A stretch of DNA of 64,000 bases from Neopusillimonas aromaticivorans (lineage in GTDB: Bacteria; Pseudomonadota; Gammaproteobacteria; Burkholderiales; Burkholderiaceae_B): assembly GCF_030344915.1 (NCBI RefSeq), contig NZ_CP128233.1, positions 2,728,001 to 2,792,000 on the forward strand, written 5' to 3'. A program made the position numbers and the translations under genes. Positions 18,200 to 27,099 of this stretch are shown here, piece by piece. Position 1 is the stretch's first letter. Every line of letters starts with the position of its first letter. The notes below the pieces were generated by a model. The model searched no databases. It had not been told where the DNA came from and worked only from the letters and a program-made list of their open reading frames with translations.

Positions 18200-19365
18200 A
18201 TGAATCTGTGGCGACGACTGGAAACATGCACAAGGGTTTCGGGCTACAGGCTGGCCGAGCCTGTACCCGACGCAACGGACCCAGCGGAAGACCGATCTGG
18301 GTCGGCTGAAGATGCCAATTCTGGCCTTCATGACGCATCCAGGATTGTTTCAGAGGCCGCCACCGCCGAGCGTCCCGACTTCGACCGCGCCTGGAAAGAC
18401 GCTTTGCGTTGGTGGCTGCCCGACTGCCTGCGTTTGTTCTGGCCGGCAATCCATGACCAGATCAACTGGACGATTCCCCGGAATTTCTGGCTACCGAATT
18501 GCGCCGTCTGCAAAAAGTCATTCAGCCCGATGTGCGGTATGTCGACCAACTGGCCAAGGTACGGCTTAACCAGGGCCACGATGCCTTGTTGTTGATTCAT
18601 ATCGAAGTCCAAACCCGCCGTGCCGGTAAAACCCTGGCCCTGCGCATGCTGCGCTACCATCACCGGTTGTTTGAAGCCTACCCCGGCTATACCCACTTCC
18701 CCTGTGCCATCCTGCTGGATCGCAAACGCGGGCCGGAGGTTGAAACGTTTCGCGTACCCGTTTTGGGTGGCGAGCACGTCTTCCGGTTTCCCGTCGTCAA
18801 CCTCGCGGCATGGGAAACGCGGCAGCATGAGTTGCATTCAATAGCACCCACCAACCCCTTTGCCGTCGTCGTTCTGGCCCAACTGGCCTGCCGTGCCACC
18901 CGACCCGACCAGACCCGCTTGGTCAGCAAGCTGGAATTGGCTAAACTATTGAAATATTGGAGCTATAGCGTCGACAAGCGGTTTCAGCTGATGCTGGTCA
19001 TTGATACCCTGCTGACCTTGCCCGAACCGCTGGAAGACGCCTTCTATGACGCTGCCCAGCACATCGAGGATGAACACACCATGGAACGACTCAACAGCTT
19101 TCAACGCGTGCGCCTGCGTCGCGAACGCCAGGCCGCCGAAGAAATCGGCATGCAAAAAGGACTGCAGGCTGGTTTGGCGAAGGGTATTGAACAAGGCGCC
19201 CAGGCCGGAATTGCCGAAACGCTCCACATGCTATTGCAGCAAAAATTCGGTGACTTGCCTGACTGGGTGAATCAGCGTCTGCAGCACGCCGACACCCCCG
19301 TACTGCAGCACTGGGTTGTCCGAATTATCCATGCCAAATCCCTGCACGACGTGTTTGACTCCTGA
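18200..19365 (+). pseudogene. Rpn-family nuclease, copy B (frame break)
   Basis: It is closely similar to copy A over the whole nuclease and C-terminal parts. The ATG at 18,200 has GAAGGGG 6 nt upstream and gives an N-terminal 44-residue extension that is not in copy A. The frame breaks near 18,476, where copy A reads GATTCACCCGG and this copy GATTCCCCGG (one base fewer); restoring it gives a protein of about 389 residues. Only one GIEQ repeat is present. The internal start MERLNSFQ is kept (19,081; 94 residues). The break is not in a simple homopolymer, so it may be real. Confidence 0.75.
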
Positions 19366-19423
19366 GCCCATCGTCTCACATTATGCGCTCACCCCTTCCG
19401 CTATCACCAACACCCTTCCCAAG

Positions 19424-19487
19424 CCGGTGCGGGGGAAGCCCCGCAGGGGCCGTGCCCGTGCCCGCAGGCCCATATCCCCTGCACCGG
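19424..19487. repeat. GC-rich inverted-repeat element, copy B (deleted)
   Basis: It begins with the left arm CCGGTGCGGGGG and jumps at once to the right part (GAAGCCCCGCAGGGGCCGTG ... CCCCTGCACCGG). About 150 bp of the interior seen in copies A and C is missing. Same position relative to the Rpn stop as in the other copies. Confidence 0.75.
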
Positions 19488-19589
19488 CTCTGCGTGAACC
19501 GTGACGTTTTAAGTGGCAACAACAGGCGACAACATCACATCCCCGCACAGCCCATCCAGCAACCCGAACATTCAAGCACGACCCACTCA

Positions 19590-19627
19590 ACCATGACCCT
19601 TTGATCCATTCGCACCGTTGCGCATGG
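19590..19627. repeat. Palindromic repeat, copy 3
   Basis: ACCATGACCCTTTGATCC followed by ATTCGCACCGTTGCGCAT; the right arm has decayed. The 17 bases before it (GCACGACCCACTCA) also resemble those before copy 1. It abuts the vapC-type gene. Confidence 0.7.
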
Positions 19628-19650
19628 CGATTTTTTCGAACTACGTGTGA

Positions 19651-20064
19651 TCAGTTTGACCAAGGGTTGAAGATATCGATGGGCAGACCTGCGAAATCCT
19701 TGGCGTTGCGTGTGACCAATACCAGATCGTGTTCCAGTGCGGTGGCGGCCAGCAAGCTATCGATGGCGGGGAGAGGCCGACCCGCTGTGGCGACCAAACG
19801 TCCCCAGCGATCAGCCACGGCGGCATCGACCGGCAGCACACGGCCGGTAAAGAAGGTTGGCAAGTCCGTCTCCAGCCAATCAAGTAATGTCTGGCGGCGC
19901 GCTTCATCGCTGACGCCTTCAACGTCTTTGCGGATTTCACCCAACGTCAGCACTGACAGGTGCAGGGTGGACGCTGGTCGCTGCGAGAACCAGGCGACAA
20001 CGCCGGGGTCGGGTGCCTTGCGGCGCAATTCAGACAGCACGTTGGTGTCGATCAGGTAGCTCAA
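19651..20064 (-). CDS. VapC-type PIN-domain toxin
   Basis: 137 residues with the PIN acidic residues in MSYLIDTNVLSELRR (Asp6), SVLTLGEIRKD (Glu), LPAIDSLLAATA (Asp) and VTRNAKDF (Asp). It is presumably an RNase whose target is not predictable. Its ATG overlaps the antitoxin stop by 4 nt. Both genes are complete and sit between Rpn modules B and C. Confidence 0.9.
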   Translation of the reverse strand: MSYLIDTNVLSELRRKAPDPGVVAWFSQRPASTLHLSVLTLGEIRKDVEGVSDEARRQTLLDWLETDLPTFFTGRVLPVDAAVADRWGRLVATAGRPLPAIDSLLAATALEHDLVLVTRNAKDFAGLPIDIFNPWSN

Positions 20065-20309
20065 AAAGCCACCTCCCGGGTCAGGCTGCGGTCGCGCTCA
20101 AATGCAATGTCGTTCGCTTCATAGAGCGGCGAGCGCCGCATGAAATCAACCAGCGAGCCTTGTGACTGCGACAAGCGATCAAAGGTCTCGCGCGAAATCA
20201 CGACGGCCACCGATTTTCCATGCAGGGTGATGTCTTGGGGTTGGTCTTGTGCGCGCTTGACCACTTCCGACATTCGCGCCTTCGCTTCTTGCATCTGCCA
20301 AGTTTGCAT
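20061..20309 (-). CDS. Phd/YefM-type antitoxin
   Basis: 82 residues starting MQTWQMQEAKARMSEVVKRA, the usual Phd/YefM N-terminal DNA-binding fold, followed by DITLHGKSVAVVISRETFDRL. The C-terminal part (ANDIAFERDRSLTREVAF) would wrap the toxin. It is first in a two-gene operon with the PIN toxin and has a palindromic operator just upstream. Confidence 0.9.
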   Translation of the reverse strand: MQTWQMQEAKARMSEVVKRAQDQPQDITLHGKSVAVVISRETFDRLSQSQGSLVDFMRRSPLYEANDIAFERDRSLTREVAF

Positions 20310-20321
20310 TGGGAACTCCTG

Positions 20322-20342
20322 ATCTGACTAGACTAGTCAGAT
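20322..20342. promoter_or_regulatory. Operator palindrome of the toxin-antitoxin pair
   Basis: CTGACTAGACTAGTCAG, flanked by AT on each side, forms a perfect 21-bp palindrome around a central A, 13 bp before the antitoxin start. This is the expected site and form for autorepression by antitoxin-toxin complexes. Confidence 0.8.
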
Positions 20343-20396
20343 TTTAGTGAGTGATGCCCCTTATTTCAAGGCGCTTGCCTGGAAAGGCTTTTTCAT

Positions 20397-21165
20397 CTTG
20401 CAAACATTATTGAGCGCCTGATGTCCGACCCATCGCGCATTATGCAGGCGCGACTTGCGTTGCGCCTGGGGCTTGAAGTGCGCTTTGTCGATTGGGCAGC
20501 GCCTGGCGTCGAGCTTCCTGAAGGGGCAACGTCTCACGCACCCGAACCCGAGCTCAAGGTAAAGCGGGCGGGTCGCGATGATTTTTGTAAAGGTGATCGT
20601 GTCAGCTTCGAGGATCGTCATTTGCAAACCTGCATTGGAACCATTGTACGCAGCAACCGCCACCCGACCCGACCAAGCCCGCTTGGTCAGCAAGCTGGAA
20701 TTGGCTAAACTATTGAAATACTGGGGTTATAGCGTTAATCAGTGGTTTCAGCTGATGCTGGTCATTGATGCGTTATTGACCTTGCCCGAACCGCTGGAAG
20801 ACGCCTTTTACAACGCCGCCCAGCACATTGAGGATGAACACACCATGGAACGACTCAACAGCTTTCAACGCGTGCGCCTGCGTCGCGAACGCCAGGCCGC
20901 CGAAGAAATCGGCATGCAAAAAGGACTGCAGGCCGGTTTGGCGCAGGGTATTCAGCAAGGTATTGAACAAGGTATTGAACAAGGTATTGAACAAGGTGCT
21001 CACACCGGAATTGCCGGCATGCTTCACGCCCAACTGCAACATAAATTCGGAGATCTGCCCGACTGGGTCAACCAGCGTCTGCAACACGCCGACACCGCCG
21101 TGCTGCAGCACTGGGTCGTGCGGTTTGTGCATGCCCAATCTCTGCACGACGTGTTTGAATCCTGA
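20397..21165 (+). pseudogene. Chimera: SH3-like protein fused out of frame to Rpn copy C
   Basis: 20,397-20,656 copies the 17,535-18,041 gene from CATCTTGCAAACATTATTGA on, with about 96 bp deleted (most of the first SH3-like domain). At about 20,660 it switches to Rpn sequence at the position of TRPDQTRLVSKLELAKLLKY and continues to the Rpn stop. The Rpn part lacks the whole nuclease core but keeps four GI(E/Q)Q repeats, the DUF4351-type tail and the internal start MERLNSFQ (20,845; 106 residues). The upstream frame does not match the downstream frame. Confidence 0.75.
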
Positions 21166-21223
21166 GCCCATCGTTTTACATTATGCTCTTACCCTTTCCG
21201 CTATCACCAACACCCTTCCCAAG

Positions 21224-21433
21224 CCGGTGCGGGGGTGTGGGCCGAAGGGCTTGGGCACGCCGCTGACGGGTGCCGGCGCGAGGAGGCAAGGGCGCGGTGT
21301 TCGAGCGGGCGTTTTCGAGCCGCCGGGGGCGGGTCGATCCGCGAGTTCAGCGCCCGCCTCGCGGCGGTACCCGACAGCGGGAAGCCCCGCAGGGGCCGTG
21401 CCCGTGCCCGCAGGCCCATACTCCCCGCACCGG
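21224..21433. repeat. GC-rich inverted-repeat element, copy C
   Basis: A 210-bp block nearly identical to copy A, with arms CCGGTGCGGGGG... and ...CCCCGCACCGG. It follows the Rpn stop at the same distance. 21,166-21,626 holds nothing else apart from the globin leader. Confidence 0.8.
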
Positions 21434-21626
21434 CTCTGCACAGACAGTAACCCATACCCCGCACAGGCTCTGCAAAACCTGTGACTAACCCCATCCCCGC
21501 TCAACTACTCCATTCATCGTAACCACACCCCCAGCACCACAGCCTTTACCAGTCATACGTAACCTGCAAACCCGATCCCGGGGCATAATAGCTCCTCACT
21601 GCCACCCTTCATCAGGAGCCCCCTTC

Positions 21627-22031
21627 GTGTCATCCACCGATAACCCCGTTACCGCATTCGACCTTATCGGCGGTGAAGATCGTGTCCGTGAACTGGTCGA
21701 TCGCTTCTACGACCTGATGGATCTTGAGCCGGGTTACACCCGGCTGCGTGCCACCCATGGCCCCAGTCTTGACAACGCCCGCCAGCGCCTGTTCTGGTTT
21801 TTGTGTGGCTGGCTGGGCGGGCCGGCCTACTACGTTGAAAACGTCGGACACCCCATGTTGCGTGCGCGCCATTTGCCGTTTTCCATCGGCATTCCCGAAC
21901 GGGACCAGTGGGTTGCCTGCATGGACCAGGCCATGGCCGACCAGAACGTGCCGCCAGAACTGCGGGCGCCACTGCATGACGCCTTCATGAATACCGCCGA
22001 CTGGATGCGGAACCGTCCGGATGAACCTTGA
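21627..22031 (+). CDS. Group II truncated hemoglobin
   Basis: 134 residues from a GTG start with AGGAG 8 nt upstream. It matches the 2-over-2 globin family: a short first helix (AFDLIGGEDRVRELVDRFYD), FWFLCGWLGGP, and NVGHPMLRARHLPFSIG with the proximal His. Likely binds O2 or NO in the cytoplasm. It overlaps the next gene by 11 nt. This is the first ordinary chromosomal gene after the Rpn region. Confidence 0.9.
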   Translation: MSSTDNPVTAFDLIGGEDRVRELVDRFYDLMDLEPGYTRLRATHGPSLDNARQRLFWFLCGWLGGPAYYVENVGHPMLRARHLPFSIGIPERDQWVACMDQAMADQNVPPELRAPLHDAFMNTADWMRNRPDEP

Positions 22032-22290
22032 AGCCCCCGACTACCGCCGCCTGATTAACGAACTTCAGTCTGTCATTACCGACACCCTGAAATTGCTGGA
22101 TGACTTTGAAGACACCGGCATGAACGAACACATGGTCGAAGATTACGAGCGCCTGCACGGTATTCTGAATACCGCCATTACCGATCAACGACGTTACCAG
22201 GCCGAACTGCTGGCCGTGCTGCGAAAAGACGCCAATGCCACTGGCGGGGCGTCTTCCGGGCATGGGTCAGGCGCCAATGATGAGCCCTGA
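22021..22290 (+). CDS. Small protein linked to globin
   Basis: 89 residues, mostly helical (YRRLINELQSVITDTLKLLD, EDYERLHGILNTAITDQRRY). It overlaps the end of the globin gene and is therefore translationally coupled. It resembles the gene at 48-233. No function recognised. Confidence 0.75.
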   Translation: MNLEAPDYRRLINELQSVITDTLKLLDDFEDTGMNEHMVEDYERLHGILNTAITDQRRYQAELLAVLRKDANATGGASSGHGSGANDEP

Positions 22291-22328
22291 AATTGCCTGC
22301 AGAATGCGCCCGACCGGATCATGTGAAT

Positions 22329-23045
22329 TTAATCCAGCTGATACTCGAACGTGCTGACCACGCGCAGCCGCTTGATACGTGACGAACTGTCGTCGAAGTC
22401 GGCGCTTTCGCCAAAAATCTGGATCACGCCCTGGTTCGCTTTTTGCAGTCGGCCCAGACTGGCACCAGCGTCACCGGCAAAACGGGTAGCCTGTTCTTGC
22501 GCATTGCGGGTGGCCTCGGCCAGCAGCGGTGCCTTGGCTTCATTGAATGCCCGCAACTGATACTGCGGGCCGCTGCCCACTTCAACCACCAGCCCTTGCT
22601 GGATCAACGGGTCGATGGCCAGGGCGGCATTGGCCACGGCATCAACCCGGCTGGATTTGACGATGACCTGGCCCTGGCCGGTGTAGCGAAAGGGCTGGTC
22701 AGGTGAGACATACTCACGCGCAAATACATCTTGCACTTGCAGCGGACGCACTTCAATTTCGTCGGCGCTGAACCCCAGGCCACGCAGAAATACCAGCACC
22801 TTGTCGCGATCCGTCGACAGCGTTTGCTGGACCTCATTGAAGACGTCGCCGGCGCGGCGGAACGTCAGCGACCATGACGCATAGTCGGCCGGGGCATTCA
22901 TTTCGGCCAACCCCTTGACGGTAACCGTGCGTTCGCCGGTACGAAAGCGCTCAAGCCCCTGGCCGACCTGCCAGCCGCCCCAGACCAGTCCGGCCGCCAA
23001 GAGTAAACCGGCGGCGATCATTCCTTTGTTTCCTGATGTATTCAT
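22329..23045 (-). CDS. SIMPL (DUF541) domain protein
   Basis: About 238 residues from MNTSGNKGMI; an N-terminal hydrophobic segment (MIAAGLLLAAGLVWGGWQVG) should act as signal anchor or signal peptide, so the SIMPL domain lies in the periplasm. The domain has VTVKGLAEMNAPADYASWSL and ends LRVVSTFEYQLD. The family is linked to envelope stress protection, but its biochemical role is unclear. It is downstream of and co-oriented with the M20 peptidase. Confidence 0.85.
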   Translation of the reverse strand: MNTSGNKGMIAAGLLLAAGLVWGGWQVGQGLERFRTGERTVTVKGLAEMNAPADYASWSLTFRRAGDVFNEVQQTLSTDRDKVLVFLRGLGFSADEIEVRPLQVQDVFAREYVSPDQPFRYTGQGQVIVKSSRVDAVANAALAIDPLIQQGLVVEVGSGPQYQLRAFNEAKAPLLAEATRNAQEQATRFAGDAGASLGRLQKANQGVIQIFGESADFDDSSSRIKRLRVVSTFEYQLD

Positions 23046-23081
23046 GGTGAGGTAGGCCAAAGTTTTCCAGTGTTGTTTCGG

Positions 23082-24230
23082 TTATTTAAGGTAGTGTTCT
23101 GCGACGGCGACCCAGTAGGCTGCGCCAACCGGAAGGTTGCTTTTATCAAACACGTACATCGGGTGGTGTACGTTGGGTGTGTCGCCGTTGCCGATGAAGC
23201 AATAAACTGCGGGTACTTTCTGGGCATAAAACGCAAAGTCTTCGCTGCCCATGAAGGTGGGGCCGGGCATGAAGACCTTGTTGTCGCCAAATGTTTTCCG
23301 GGCAATCGCGCAGCAGGTTTCAGTGTGCGACGGGTCATTCACCAGAATCGCCCCGGGTGGGCCTTCCCGGAACTCGAAACCCACATTGTAGGCTTCGGCC
23401 GTGGCTTTGGTAATAGATCTGATCTTGTTCAGCACCAGCGTGCGGGTTTCGGCCAGACGGGTGCGTACGCTAAGGCGAAGGGTGGCATTTTGCGGAATCA
23501 CGTTCCCCGCATCACCGGAAATGAAGGCGCCTACACTGACCACGGCCGCGTCCATGGGTGCGACATTGCGCGACACGATGGTTTGCAGTGACATGACCAG
23601 GGCGGCTCCGGCCACCAGCGGGTCAACCCCTTTTTCCGGCATCGACCCGTGGCTGCCGACGCCGGTCAGGACGATTTCCCAATTGTCGACAGCCGCCATG
23701 ATTGGCCCGCCGGTGAAGTGCAGGGTATTGACCGGCAGGCCGGGCATGTTGTGCATGCCAAACATCACGTCCATTGGGTAGCGTTCAAACAGGCCGTCTG
23801 CAATCATGGCCGGTGCGCCCGCCATGATTTCTTCAGCAGGCTGAAACACCAGATTCAGTGTGCCGTTGAAGTTCCGGGTTTTTGCCAGGTACTCGGCCGC
23901 GCCCAGCAACATGGACGTGTGGGCGTCATGCCCGCAGGTATGTGATTTGCCGGGGATTTTGCTTTTATAGGGCAGATCGACGGTTTCTTCGACGGGCAGG
24001 GCGTCAGTGTCGGCACGCAGGCCGATGCTGGCCGCACCGTCACCCACCTTAAGGCGTCCGACAACGCCGGTTTTGCCGATGCCGGTTTCGACCTCATAGC
24101 CCCATCCCCGCAACTGGCCGGCGATGTAATCGGCCGCCAGGTGTTCTTCGAAGGCGACGGCAGGGTTTTCGTGCAGATAATGAAAGTGCTGTTCAATACG
24201 TTTCAGTTCCAGGGCAGTCGATGCGTTCAT
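23082..24230 (-). CDS. M20-family amidohydrolase/peptidase
   Basis: 382 residues with the metal-binding motif SHTCGHDAHTSMLLGAAEYL, then LVFQPAEEIMAGAPAMIADG, MFGMHNMPGLPV and GSEDFAFYAQKVPAVYCFIG. Full length for the hippurate hydrolase/IAA-amino acid hydrolase-like subfamily, so it probably cleaves N-acyl amino acids or similar amides in the cytoplasm. Substrate is not predictable. Confidence 0.9.
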   Translation of the reverse strand: MNASTALELKRIEQHFHYLHENPAVAFEEHLAADYIAGQLRGWGYEVETGIGKTGVVGRLKVGDGAASIGLRADTDALPVEETVDLPYKSKIPGKSHTCGHDAHTSMLLGAAEYLAKTRNFNGTLNLVFQPAEEIMAGAPAMIADGLFERYPMDVMFGMHNMPGLPVNTLHFTGGPIMAAVDNWEIVLTGVGSHGSMPEKGVDPLVAGAALVMSLQTIVSRNVAPMDAAVVSVGAFISGDAGNVIPQNATLRLSVRTRLAETRTLVLNKIRSITKATAEAYNVGFEFREGPPGAILVNDPSHTETCCAIARKTFGDNKVFMPGPTFMGSEDFAFYAQKVPAVYCFIGNGDTPNVHHPMYVFDKSNLPVGAAYWVAVAEHYLK

Positions 24231-24364
24231 CTTATGGCGTCCTTAGTGGTGGCGCGGGCGGGCGGCATTTTGCTGCAGGCCCGTGTGATTGGGCCGGGTG
24301 AGTCGTGAGTGATGCGATCAGGGCCACCACGAATGTCACCCGGCGCGACGGGTAAAGGGTAAGG

Positions 24365-25820
24365 TCAGGCTTTTTTCCCTTTCGGAATCGTGAGCATGAT
24401 CGAAGCAATGGCCACGACAATCATCAGGACATTGAAGCCCAGGGCCAGGATGGCGGCCTCGCGGACAGCCAGGTTGTCCTGGCGGCCGGCAAACGTGATG
24501 ACCCCTTCGAGCCAGGTGATGCTTTCATTGTTTGCACTGAAGGCGGTAAAGATAGTCGCGGAAATGGCCACGCCAAACGCCGCCCCTAACGAGGACGCCA
24601 TTTTGTAGATGCCAGACCCGGCACCGGCCTGTTCAGCAGGAAGATTGGACAGGGCGGCATCGGTGGACGGTGTGGCATAGAACGCCAGGCCAACCCCGAA
24701 CAGGGTGTAACCGATAATGGCGGAAATCTTGTAGTCGTCCAGCAGCATGTTGGCGGGTGACAGCAGCACGATGGCAAGGCCGGTGATCAGGCAGCCCCAG
24801 ATCATCGGTTTGCGGGCACCATACAGGCGCAACAGTTTTTCACCGACACGGATAAAGGCAATGATGGCGATGGCATAGCCCAGGGTCAGCATGCCGGCGG
24901 CCTGGGCGGTCATGTTGCCCCCGAGCTGCACCAATTGCAGCGACACAATCAGCGTCCCGGCAACGCCGTTCAGCAAAAAATTGGAAATTGTCGCGCCGGT
25001 ATAGGTGGCATTCTTGAACAGGCTGAAATCGAAAAAGGCATTGGGCGAGCGAGATTCGATGCGCAAGAATGCGGCACCGACGATGACGGTGACCGCGATC
25101 AGGCCCAGCACCAGTGGGCTGCCCCAGCCCAGACGGTTGCCTTGTGTGACGACCACCTGGATGGCGATCATGGCAATCATGAAACTGAGTACGCCGGGTA
25201 GGTCGAACTTGTAATCCCCGTGGGATTCAGCCTTGGTTTCGGGCGTGCCGCGCATCATCCACAAGCCCAGCAGGCAGACCGCAATCGAGACGAAAAAATA
25301 GAGCGCCAACCGAAGTTTTCGCTCATCAGCCCACCGAACAGCGAGCAGAGCCCCGAACCCCCCAGGACCCGATCGACCACATACTGATGGCGCGCTGGCG
25401 GCCCGCGCCATCCCAGTAAGCTTTGACCACGGCCAGACTGGCCGGCATGATGCAGGCGGCAGACAAGCCCTGCAGGGCCCGGCCGCTCAATAGCACAACG
25501 GTGCCAAAGTCGCCGGCGGGGGTCAGCCCCACCAGTAATGAGCCGGCGATATTCAGGTAAAAGCCCAGGCGCACGATTTTCATGCGGCCCATCCGGTCGG
25601 CCAGCCCTCCCATCACCACAATGAAAATGCCCGAGAACAGCGCCGTGATCGCAACGGCGATATTCATGGTGTTTGCCGAGATACCCAGCTCCCGGCTCAT
25701 GTCCGGGGCAATGTTCAGTGTGGTTTGGGCAAACAGCCAAAAGGCGATGACGCCCATGATGATGCCAAAAAGTAACTTGTCGTTACCTTGATACGTGGTG
25801 GTGCCGACCGCGGTTGACAT
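24365..25820 (-). CDS. MFS transporter
   Basis: About 485 residues after two corrections: 14 hydrophobic segments fit the DHA2-type drug exporters, with VMGGLADRMGRMKIVRLGFY as the loop 2-3 signature. The start at 25,820 has AAGGGG about 8 nt upstream. The frame breaks at about 25,367 (C6) and about 25,294 (A6); one extra base at each gives GSWGGSGLCSLFGGLMSENF and WRSIFFVSIAVCLLGLW, which is plainly correct. It is very probably intact in the organism. Confidence 0.85.
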
Positions 25821-25966
25821 GGTGTGTTCCCCTTTTGGGTAGGGCGGCGCAGTGGGTAGCGGATCGCCCGGTTGTTATGGTTTTAGGTAAGATGTGACAA
25901 TGACTGACAATCTACGTCGGCCAAATGGGGAATGCAAGTGGTTTTTCAGGCAGGGTGACGTGGTGA

Positions 25967-26293
25967 TTGCACGGGCTTGTCGACACGTGCCAGAGCGCTC
26001 ATAATAACGCTTCAACAAGGTGGAGGTGGCCTATTTACACATACCGAAAATTCGGCCTTGCGGCCGCGCTTCTTGTGCTGTTGTCGGGTTGCGGCAGCAG
26101 TTCGCCGTTGTCCCTGTTTCGCAGTACGCCTTCGGTACCCGAAAATGTTGCCTCAGGCCCGTGTTACGACAACCCGCGCAGCTGTATTCACAAAGGCCGT
26201 TATGAATCGGGTGAACGTCAGTACGCCCAGCAAGAAGCCGAGCGTTTGAACCAGTTGGCGCTGGAGCGCTTGCGCCGTAACGCTATTCGATAG
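25967..26293 (+). CDS. Small lipoprotein
   Basis: The lipobox LLVLLSGCGS is clear, preceded by a hydrophobic KFGLAAALLVLLSG segment; the mature part is about 68 residues and ends in a charged helix (RQYAQQEAERLNQLALERLR). The start is uncertain because the hydrophobic segment has no Met close by; the ATG at 25,967 gives an unlikely 50-residue lead. Homologues of unknown function. Confidence 0.6.
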   Translation: MHGLVDTCQSAHNNASTRWRWPIYTYRKFGLAAALLVLLSGCGSSSPLSLFRSTPSVPENVASGPCYDNPRSCIHKGRYESGERQYAQQEAERLNQLALERLRRNAIR

Positions 26294-26384
26294 GTACAAC
26301 GGGCCAGTGGCTGCTTGGGTCTGCCGCGCAGTCACTTCCGGGTGCTCGTGCGGGTTGGTAATGGCCCGCTGTTTTCGTCGGGTT

Positions 26385-26846
26385 TCAGCTATCTCGGTCG
26401 TGTTCCAGTTTTTTGCGTAGCGCTTTCTTTTCTTTGATTTCTTTTTCCAGACGCTCGGCGGCTTCGTGGCGGATGCGTTTCATCATGTCGGCATCCGGCG
26501 TCTTCCAATCGCCGCCCGAAGCGCTGGCCATCCAGGCGACGGCATCGGCGAATTCTTCAATGCTCAGGTCGGGGGCGCCGCCTTGTGCCGGCATGGCCCT
26601 GACCCCAACCCACGCGTGCGCCGTCAAAATATGCTGGCCTTCTTCGATCAGTGGGGCCCATGCGGTTTTGTCTCCCAGTTTGGGTGCTGACGCCACCCCG
26701 GTGGCGTGACACGCGACGCAGGCCTGCTGGTAGACCTGTTCCCCTGTTTTGGGTGCTCTGGTTGTGTCATTCTGGCTGGTGGCCACGGATGGCATGCTGC
26801 CCAGGGCCAGCGCAAACAAGGTGGATGCAAGGGTCAAGCGTTTCAT
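26385..26846 (-). CDS. Cytochrome c5-type protein
   Basis: About 153 residues from MKRLTLASTL with AAAGGA 9 nt upstream. A signal peptide (to about residue 23) is followed by one haem site, CVACH (Cys43, Cys46, His47), and an axial Met in VGVRAMPAQGG. The C-terminal 40 residues are highly charged (ERLEKEIKEKKALRKKLEHD), an unusual tail. A periplasmic electron carrier. Confidence 0.9.
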   Translation of the reverse strand: MKRLTLASTLFALALGSMPSVATSQNDTTRAPKTGEQVYQQACVACHATGVASAPKLGDKTAWAPLIEEGQHILTAHAWVGVRAMPAQGGAPDLSIEEFADAVAWMASASGGDWKTPDADMMKRIRHEAAERLEKEIKEKKALRKKLEHDRDS

Positions 26847-27099
26847 GATGATTCCTTTCAATGTGGGCACACGAGTGCCGTTTGGCGCCTCAAATGATAA
26901 TGGCATGTTGTTACCAATTTGGGTCTTAATGTAACAAAAGAGTCTTAAGGTTACGTTAAGTTTAAGGAAATGCCATCAACGACACGGGTTGTGGCGTCAG
27001 GAAAAAGCGCATGGCGAATATCGCGATAAGCTTACGGTGGGCTGTGTCGAGGCTCTGACACAGGAAGCCACTATCAATTTTTGCTAAAGGGCGTACGAA

